From contig CM048845.1 of the NCBI GenBank assembly GCA_026545225.1, positions 120,097,033 through 120,161,032 on the forward strand: a stretch of 64,000 bases of DNA, in the 5' to 3' direction. This stretch comes from Cornus controversa. Lineage: Eukaryota > Streptophyta > Magnoliopsida > Cornales > Cornaceae. Position 1 is the first letter of the stretch. Each line of letters starts with the position of its first letter. Below, piece by piece: positions 57,452-64,000 of this stretch. A program made the translations under genes and the position numbers. The notes below the pieces were generated by a model. That model did no database searches. It saw only the letters and a program-made list of their open reading frames with translations, and was not told the origin of the DNA.

Positions 57452-59281
57452 TCATCTCCTGTAGCGATCTTTTGAGATTTTACTGATGCCATTCAGGAGT
57501 GAACTATAAGAAGCATAATCAAGAACAAGGCCTTTCTCACTGCGTAATTTATCAAAATCCTCCAGGTTTCCGTGCTTGCAGTGCCCATCCAATAGGATGT
57601 TGTAAGTAATGTCATCTGGAACCACCCCTAGATTAAGCATCGCATCTAAGAGCATATTAGCATTTTTCATCTGCCCTAGCTTGCACAGCCCATTCATAAG
57701 CGCATTATAGGTTACAACACCTGGTACATGTCCATCTCTCTGCATCTCCCTGAGCAACCTGAAACCCATCTTAACATCTCCCTTCTTACAAAAACCATCG
57801 ATGACGATATTGTACGTGGGATCATCAGGTTTCATACCTGCTGTCAACATCTCTCTCAGCGTTCTTTCTGCATCAATAATTCTTCCCTCTCTACACAACC
57901 CTGAAATAAGGGCTGTGAAAGCCACATTATCAAGCTCAATCCCTTCCTTGATCATTCCCTTCCTAATTTCTAAAGCCGATTCCAGATCTCCATCTTTGCA
58001 ACACCCATCAATTAGTGTAGTGTACGTGATCTTGTCTGGTTTAAAACCCCTGCTAATCATCTCTTCGGCAAGGATCCTTGCTTCTTTCAAATCTCCATTC
58101 TTACAAAGGCCATTGATGAGGGAGTTGTACGTAATCAAATCAGGTTTCACACCTTTCCCCAACATTTGCTGATATATTTCCATAGCCAAACAAACCCTCC
58201 CATTCTTGCAATGGCCATTAATCAAAGTAGTGAAAATAACATCATTTGGTACCCACCCTCTCTCACACATTTCATTACACAACTGATTTGCATCATCCAA
58301 CTTACTTTCCTTGCACAACCCATTAATCAGCACACTATAAGTAAACATATCAGGAAAAATTTTACTCTGCTCCATAACCCTCTTCAATAAAAACCCTTCC
58401 TCCAAATTACCCAACTTGCAATACCCATTTATCAAAGTATTGAAACTAACAACGCTAGGCCTCAAACCCCTTTTCTTAATGTCATCAAAAATCAATTGGG
58501 CTTCTTCAATTTTACCATCCTTACAAAATGTATGCATCAAAATGTTAAAATTATAAACATTTGGAGGAAATCCACAATCCAAAATCTCCGAATAGAATGA
58601 CCAAGCCACTGAACGCGAATTTGATTTCATCAGTCGGTCAAGAAGCCGGCCACATGATTGAAATGGGATGCCAATTCCATGCTTTCGGACCAAATGAAAG
58701 CACTGAATAGCATCAAAGACAAAGCCAGAATCAAGATAAGCATTCATAAGAGCATTGAACACAAAATTGGATCGATGATTACCTATGGTTTCGAGAATTG
58801 CATCGAAAACCGAAGAAGCAGAGCCCTTCCCTTTTCGAGAGACGAGGAATTGGATCAAATTTTGGGCTTCTGAGAGCATTTGGTGGGCGCATAGAAAGTG
58901 GGTCATGGTGCAGTAGGATTGAACAGTGTGGCGAAAGTGGGGACGAGAAGAGAGCCATGTGAAGAAGGAGAAGAGAGAAGGTGGGTCGAGAGTGTGAGGG
59001 TTGAGGTTGATCAGATTGATAACATGACGAGCTGTGAGGGAAGAGATTAGCTTCTTGAGAGACGTTTCGAGAGGCTTTGCTGGGGCATTCTTGATGGCTT
59101 GAGATAGGGTTGTGAGTATTGGGTCTTGTTCTTTGTGGTGGTTTAATGGTGGTGGGGTGTACCAGGTGGTAGTGGTGGTGGAGAATACGATGAATCTTAG
59201 CGGGGGCGGAGAGAGAAAATTGTGGGGAGGAGAGAGAAAGTCATGGAGTGTTCTTTTCAGGATGGTCATCTCTGGCTCCAA
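57452..59281 (-). CDS. P-class pentatricopeptide repeat protein (At1g09680-like)
   Basis: Intronless, 609 residues; Met5 is an equally possible start. The first about 50 residues (basic, Ser/Thr- and Pro-rich, no acidic residue beyond Glu2, Glu4 and Asp14) suit an organelle-targeting peptide. From residue 172 there are twelve PPR motifs in direct succession. The first eleven are exactly 35 residues (172-556), the twelfth is 32 (557-588), and a half motif YASYSSLLNGISK ends the protein. Typical units are VVSFNTLINGYCKLGNLEEG and LITYNSLINGLCKNGDLKEA. There are no E, DYW or SMR domains, so it should bind organellar RNA for stability, translation or processing rather than editing. Size, architecture and the SKDxxxR-type tail recall Arabidopsis At1g09680 (from memory). 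No frameshift. The start codon lies near a (TA)n tract at 59330-59356, in the probable promoter. Confidence 0.95.
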   Translation of the reverse strand: MEPEMTILKRTLHDFLSPPHNFLSPPPLRFIVFSTTTTTWYTPPPLNHHKEQDPILTTLSQAIKNAPAKPLETSLKKLISSLTARHVINLINLNPHTLDPPSLFSFFTWLSSRPHFRHTVQSYCTMTHFLCAHQMLSEAQNLIQFLVSRKGKGSASSVFDAILETIGNHRSNFVFNALMNAYLDSGFVFDAIQCFHLVRKHGIGIPFQSCGRLLDRLMKSNSRSVAWSFYSEILDCGFPPNVYNFNILMHTFCKDGKIEEAQLIFDDIKKRGLRPSVVSFNTLINGYCKLGNLEEGFLLKRVMEQSKIFPDMFTYSVLINGLCKESKLDDANQLCNEMCERGWVPNDVIFTTLINGHCKNGRVCLAMEIYQQMLGKGVKPDLITYNSLINGLCKNGDLKEARILAEEMISRGFKPDKITYTTLIDGCCKDGDLESALEIRKGMIKEGIELDNVAFTALISGLCREGRIIDAERTLREMLTAGMKPDDPTYNIVIDGFCKKGDVKMGFRLLREMQRDGHVPGVVTYNALMNGLCKLGQMKNANMLLDAMLNLGVVPDDITYNILLDGHCKHGNLEDFDKLRSEKGLVLDYASYSSLLNGISKISKDRYRR

Positions 59282-59328
59282 AGTTTTGGATCTCTATTAC
59301 TTGCTGGTTCTCTATTGTTCGCTGTTTC

Positions 59329-59357
<29 letters not shown>

Positions 59358-59361
<4 letters not shown>

Positions 59362-59869
59362 ATAAACCTGTCACCATGCACATATTTAGTTACAATTTAC
59401 AAATTTACAATGCTGCTCACGTGAGAGATTGAAACCCAGAGCATCCCAAACATTGCTGAGAAAAATGAACTGCTAATATTAGTTATCAATGTGAAAAAAC
59501 ACAATGAAAACGTTATGCAGTGTTTAATTGCACCAAATCATTCGCTTTTTGAGAATTTGGACAATTTTTGTCCAAGTTTTATTCTACAATTTTGACCCAC
59601 AACTCATTTGATTATAAAGCTCAAATTATACTAAAAAAAGATAGGATTGTACGAATTCACTTTCAAAGAGCAACACCTTTTTTAACATATAAAAAAGTAC
59701 TAAATTTGAAGTTACAAGTAGTAATACCTAACATGAATATGTGAGGGTTTGGTTATAACAAAACAGTTTCTAAGGGTGCATTTAATAAAAGAAATATTTT
59801 TTGTTTTTCTGTTTTCATTATTTGAAAAATAAAAATAAAAAAACAAAACGTGTGTCATCACAAATGAAA
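59358..59869. other. intergenic DNA
   Basis: AT-rich, no gene. TAAGGGTGCATTTAATAAAAG at about 59772 could be a Harbinger-type terminus for the following element, but no matching right end was found. Confidence 0.3.
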
Positions 59870-61020
59870 TTATGAATTGTGCAATAAGCCACCACGATTT
59901 GTGCTTGTATCTCTACATCATAATTAGGCATCAACTGAGTATGGAAAAACGTTTCTTAAGTACTCCAAAATAACGTTCAATGACATTTCTAAGTAATGAT
60001 TGTTTGTAGTTGAATAACTCTTTAGGATCTCGTACTTGTCCTCTACGTTCTCTATAGAGAGCAAATGATACTAGACACCACGATAAGGTGCTAGAAACAT
60101 TGACATATTAACGTATTTGGAATCAACAAGGTAGTACTTACCTGTCACAAAATATTAGTACACATTAATATAAAATTTTAATATAAACATAAACAACCTT
60201 ACAACAACATTACTTTCAGGTGGTGTTGAAAATTGCATAGTAGGATTGAAGATAGTCTCCATTAAAACTCTTGAGTCATTTACACTACCTTCCCATCCAA
60301 CCAATACATAAGAAATCGCATGTCAAAAGAACAAACGGCCAAAATATTTTGTGTTGTATCCGACTTCCTCCCACGATAAGGAATTTGTTCTGCTGATGCA
60401 ACATTTGCCGAGATATGTGTTCCATCAATTGTTCCAACACAATTCTACATTTACAATATCTTTTTATCAATTTCACAATACAACTAAAAAAAAGAAACAA
60501 TATACTTTATTTTAAAAAAATTAACCTTGAAGAATGGATAAAATTTCTCATTGTTGCGAATTTCTGGAGGTACAATATTAAAATCTGGTGGACGAATTAT
60601 TTTCTGCCCCAATTTACATACATAATAAAGGCATCGATGGAAATACTTGGAGACTGAAGCTGTGGAATGTTGAAATCTCTCTGCCACTACTCGAACTCTC
60701 TCATTGTGTGCAAGAGTATACAAAAACATTCCAACTAGCTCTTCCACAATTAAATATCTAGAATCATTTAATCTGAGCCCCTTCAACCGCTCACATAAAT
60801 TTCTAAAGGCATGTAATTCCAACATAAAAAGTTCAAAACATCTAGTATGATGGCCATTCAGTATTTCAAGTATATAATCATGGCCTTGAAGTCTAGAATT
60901 TCTACATGGTCTTCATATAATTTTCCATATACTCGTCCATCAGTAAAATAAATAAAAATAAAATATGCTCATCCTCCCCATCATTATAAGCAAGCAAAAA
61001 AGCCAATAGATCCATTATGG
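59870..61020 (-). pseudogene. PIF/Harbinger transposase (HARBI1/ALP1 type), broken
   Basis: Reading down the minus strand: HAFRNLCERLKGLRLNDSRY, VAERFQHSTASVSKYFHRCL, PPEIRNNEKFYPFFK, an intron-like gap (about 60447-60525), then CVGTIDGTHISANVASAEQI and PYRGRKSDTTQNILAVCSFD. After a one-base shift comes GWEGSVNDSRVLMETIFNPT, a second gap, KYYLVDSKYVNMSMFLAPYR, then in further frames DPKELFNYKQSLLRNVIERY and MPNYDVEIQAQIVVAYCTIH. The DDE residues are all still present (Asp in TIDGTH, Asp in VNDSR, Glu in NVIERYFG). At least three frameshifts and stops destroy the gene. It is better preserved than the 24745-25733 copy and belongs to a different subfamily. Confidence 0.9.
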
Positions 61021-61309
61021 TAAACCTGATAGAATTGAATATTATGATAATTGTCACATAAAGTTGGCACATAACACCATAATATATATCATAAAATCAC
61101 ATAATTATTACATATCAGTTTAAACATAGAATCAATAAACTTAAATATAAAAGTCTACATAAAAAAAATCATTGCGTCTGAATCACCAAAATAATAAGTT
61201 TAATAGCATACTAATCAATAATCATAAATAATAAGTGAATCACAGATTCATAAGTCAACCCCACCTCCTCTCTACACGGGGCCTAAGAAATAGTGTCTCA
61301 TCTATTATC

Positions 61310-62236
61310 TGCATAAAACTTGTCTAGGGCCTTGTAGTAATAATCATCATCAATGCCAAGCATACTATCCAATGCCGCAAAGAAAGCATCCATGACGTCA
61401 CCCTCCTTATCAACTTTCACAGCATAACTCGTACTTCCCTAGACACAAGAGCTAGAATTTTTCTCAATAGCATCAGCTATTCTACGTGAATGCTCACTAA
61501 ATCCACTCATGATATTACATATTCTATTTTGGAAGCTCTCCCTAGATGCACGAGGGTGGGGAAACCGACTCATGAGTCGAGAACTAGCCTCCACCTCTGC
61601 GTCCACAAGTGGTAGTTCTTGTCCATTTTCTTCAAACCTATCATTGTCATCTCCATCATCATTTAAAAAAGTACATGTTGGACTCCTTGTTAAAGGATAG
61701 GCACGAGCACCACTGGCAGATGTGTTACCAAATAGGTTTCCAAGCAAGTTATAGTGCTTGCACCCACTTCGCCGATACCGACTAGCAAGCCTCATTTGCT
61801 GCAATTATATATATATTAGTTTTCAATTTTTATTCATAATGGTTAAATTTAAAAAATAATAATAATAATAAAGATATAACCTTGTACATCTCCTCCCACT
61901 GAGCCACAGTCAATGTCACTTGCCCAGAAGTAGGATCCCATGATGATCTAGTATTAGATAAAAGTTTCTTGAAGCACTTATATTTGTCTCTCAATTTGTT
62001 GAATTTATTCAGTAATTGATTTTTCTCATAAGTACGATTATTCCTTCCCTACCACGTATTCATTGAATTCGTTAAATTGCTCCATCCTTCAGCCGTGAAG
62101 GTGGTTGTTTTTCAATTTCCTTTCTTTCTTTCCTCTTCCATCATCTAGCTCATTCTAAAGTCCATCAACTCCATTATTCCTCACCTCATTCTCATTCTCA
62201 TTCACCAGTTGCTGAGTATTTGAATTCATGAAGCAA
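61310..62236 (-). pseudogene. Harbinger ORF1, Myb/SANT-like DNA-binding protein, broken
   Basis: Begins near 62236 (MNSNTQQLVNENENEVRNNG), with a stop soon after. A frame-shifted core reads TTFTAEGWSNLTNSMNTW, a stop, then NNRTYEKNQLLNKFNKLRDK, YKCFKKLLSNTRSSWDPTSG and TVAQWEEMYK. This is the Myb/SANT-like (PF12776-type) domain. After an intron (about 61805-61880), a 3' exon reads MRLASRYRRSGCKHYNLLGN and HPRASRESFQNRICNIMSGF. After one stop it ends GDVMDAFFAALDSMLGIDDD and YYYKALDKFYADNR. In PIF elements this protein helps the transposase bind and act in the nucleus. Same orientation as the transposase, about 300 bases upstream of it. Confidence 0.85.
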
Positions 62237-62314
62237 TTTCTCTTCACAAATTATAACAAATACAGAAACAAGACTCAAAAGAAGCATAGGCCAACAACAA
62301 ACATAATATTAATT

Positions 62315-62850
62315 TGTTAGGTTGACTCGAATTTCTATTGTGATTAGGTTTCTATTATAGAGTTGTATTTTATTAGGTAATTTCTTAGTAGGCAAGTCTT
62401 GGTCTCAAGGAAAGAAAGTACTTGTTAGACAAGTCTTGGACTCTAAGAAATTGTAATCCTAGTCCACCAAGGAATTGGGTTTTGGGCTCTCTAAATAGTT
62501 ACATATGTTATAGGTTGAGATGAGTGAGAAGAGAAGAGAAGAGGCAACACTCACATTGTTTTTGAGAGGACACTTAGAGAGAGAATTCTTATTTAGAATT
62601 TGTGATTTCCTTTTGAGTGAGATTGAATGTACAAGGGTTAAGGGTTGAGAGTTAAGCGTACTCTTGATACAATTCTTTAACTTGTACTGTTACAATCTAT
62701 ATAGTGAAATTAGGCTCTCCGTGGACGTCGGTTTGTTTTACCGAACCACGTATAATTCTTGATGTGTTTTTGCAAATTTTTTTGTGCTTGTTTATTTATC
62801 ATCACATCGTAATATTTGGTGATTTGTAATTGACGGCTTATTTCTCAACA
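62315..62850 (+). mobile_element. solo LTR, Copia type, with perfect 5-bp target duplication
   Basis: 536 bp, beginning TGTTAGGTTGACTCG and ending TTATTTCTCAACA. TAATT is directly outside each end (62310-62314, 62851-62855). The 3' part, 'ggctctccgtggacgtcggtttgttttaccgaaccacgta', is typical of plant Copia LTRs. No interior or second LTR is present, so it is a solo LTR left by recombination. Confidence 0.88.
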
Positions 62851-62855
62851 TAATT

Positions 62856-64000
62856 ACGTACATAATGATATTAACTCATGCGCCTTCGCATGTGCACCAG
62901 GCAACAAATTGTGGATAACTGTTCTATGCATTTCATGGTTGTAGAGATTTTTCTTATGACTAACCATTATGCTATTATAGAATCAGGGACCTGGGTTGCA
63001 TTAACCTGTAAGGCCATCCATTGGATATCAAAATGTGCACACTGCCTGAAATTAGTTATGTCAGGTTTCCTGATCTAGAACTTGTCATATATATTTTATT
63101 TTGCTTGTATGCTTGATAATAAATTTGTCATAATTTGATATGTCCAATGAACCAAGGATAGCTGAAAATAATGTCTTACAATCTCAAGCAGAAACAACAA
63201 ATAAGTCATTTATCCGGTGGATCAAGATCTAATGGACTAGTGTTGGACCTTTGTTACTATGCTGCTAATTTAATTGTGAACAAAAAGTTATAGTCTTATA
63301 GATAGTCCTAATAGGCCAAAATTCCAACACTAGTCCAGCTTCGACTGGTATGGGTAAAACATGTGATTTCTTACTCTGATTCGATTACAAAGACTTATTA
63401 TTTTGTTCCAAACTTTCGTCACCTATATACAATTGACTTGTGTCCATCCACAAACAAGAGAAAAGAAAACAATGAAGAACATGTAAGATTAACATTATAG
63501 AGCTGTAGAGACGCAGTAAATCAATGTGTACGAGTCATATTACACTTTGTGAACCATCATGATTATTGCTTTAGAAAAACAACGGTCACTCCAATTTACA
63601 ACCTTCTGAGGATTGATTTTGGCTGATTGTTGTTTACATAATCGAGTTTAGCAATCCAGAAAGTGGATTGAGCAATACATGGTTGGATCTTATTTTTTGC
63701 TATTTCTGCAGTCAACGTTATAAGGCTGCACCTGAAGCCTCCTATGTCTTATGTGAGGGTCCAGAATATGTTAAATACCTACATTTGTGACAGGTACACA
63801 TTTCTAAACATTATTATGTTGAAAAATATTGCACATTTTTATGATCAATACTCTAAGATCAATGCCAAGCTTCAATAACTATCAATTTTCAAATTAACTC
63901 ATCACTTTCTATAGACTCTAGGGTACTGAATGTGCGTCAATCACTAAATGCAAAAGATACAAGATCTCGAAGATATTTTTAAAGAATTGATATCATTTGC
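62856..64000. other. intergenic DNA with one exon-like segment and a small inverted repeat
   Basis: Short frame 62878-63078 is unrecognised. GGACTAGTGTTGGA (63235-63248) recurs inverted at 63328-63341, making about 80-base-loop stem ends. A segment after 'tatttctgcag' (63713 on) reads QRYKAAPEASYVLCEGPEYV then KYLHL and a stop, and is followed by GT at 63797. It might be an exon of a gene leaving the window, but I recognise no family. Confidence 0.3.

Noticed and set aside
57114-57492. Two minus-strand frames that might be extra PPR gene exons
   Set aside because: Neither joins the PPR frame by a good splice site; the similarity is limited to short pieces and is better described as a relic.
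1-64000. CRISPR array, bacterial-type operon or viral insertion
   Set aside because: All direct repeats are tandem duplications or microsatellites without spacers; genes are plant-type and unlinked; no integrated viral coding sequence was recognised.

Overview
The window is nuclear DNA from a flowering plant, most likely a eudicot. The evidence is AT-rich intergenic DNA packed with transposon relics, intron-containing genes with GT-AG borders, and plant-specific families: DUF4220/DUF594, CC-NB-LRR, PCS1-type aspartic protease, P-class PPR, small secreted LysM protein, and neprosin. The species cannot be named from sequence alone.

I see six host genes. Left edge, + strand: the last three exons (102-2481) of a ThiF/E1-like protein, probably a TcdA-type tRNA threonylcarbamoyladenosine dehydratase. 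7203-9224 (+): an intronless DUF4220/DUF594 membrane protein. 21497-21896 (+): a two-exon, 97-residue secreted LysM protein. 31559-34609 (-): an intronless 1016-residue CC-NB-LRR receptor. 47131-48483 (+): an intronless PCS1-like aspartic protease. 57452-59281 (-): a P-class PPR protein, with a decayed PPR-like relic downstream. They show no operon-like or pathway relationship and sit as islands among transposons.

The rest is mostly mobile DNA, and several ends can be fixed to the base from target-site duplications (TSDs). Mutator-like (MULE) elements: 12747-13237, 14503-15310, 15384-20876, 23070-23863 and 41348-41986, plus degraded ones at 3555-5031 and 25734-26586. The 3555-5031 element carries recognisable exons of a neprosin gene (Pack-MULE-like). 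The 15384-20876 element has a perfect 9-bp TSD and holds a non-coding LTR retrotransposon (15784-19511) inserted inside it. hAT-type elements: 12171-12615, 29977-30479 (perfect 8-bp TSD), 44041-44743 (perfect 8-bp TSD, with a short transposase-like start), and a damaged one around 13450-14340 that surrounds a Ty3/gypsy gag fragment. PIF/Harbinger: a broken transposase at 24745-25733, a two-gene broken element at 59870-62236, and a MITE at 40831-41295. A Copia-type solo LTR lies at 62315-62850 with a perfect 5-bp TSD. Local tandem duplications are frequent: 58 bp x3, 177 bp x2, 75 bp x2, 406 bp x2, 26 bp x2 and 62 bp x2.

I found no convincing tRNA, rRNA, known microRNA or CRISPR. I do not see an undescribed multi-gene system. 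The most informative observations are the neprosin-capturing MULE, the nested and tandemly duplicated MULE end, the NLR lacking its MHD motif, and a PPR tract regular enough for an RNA target prediction.
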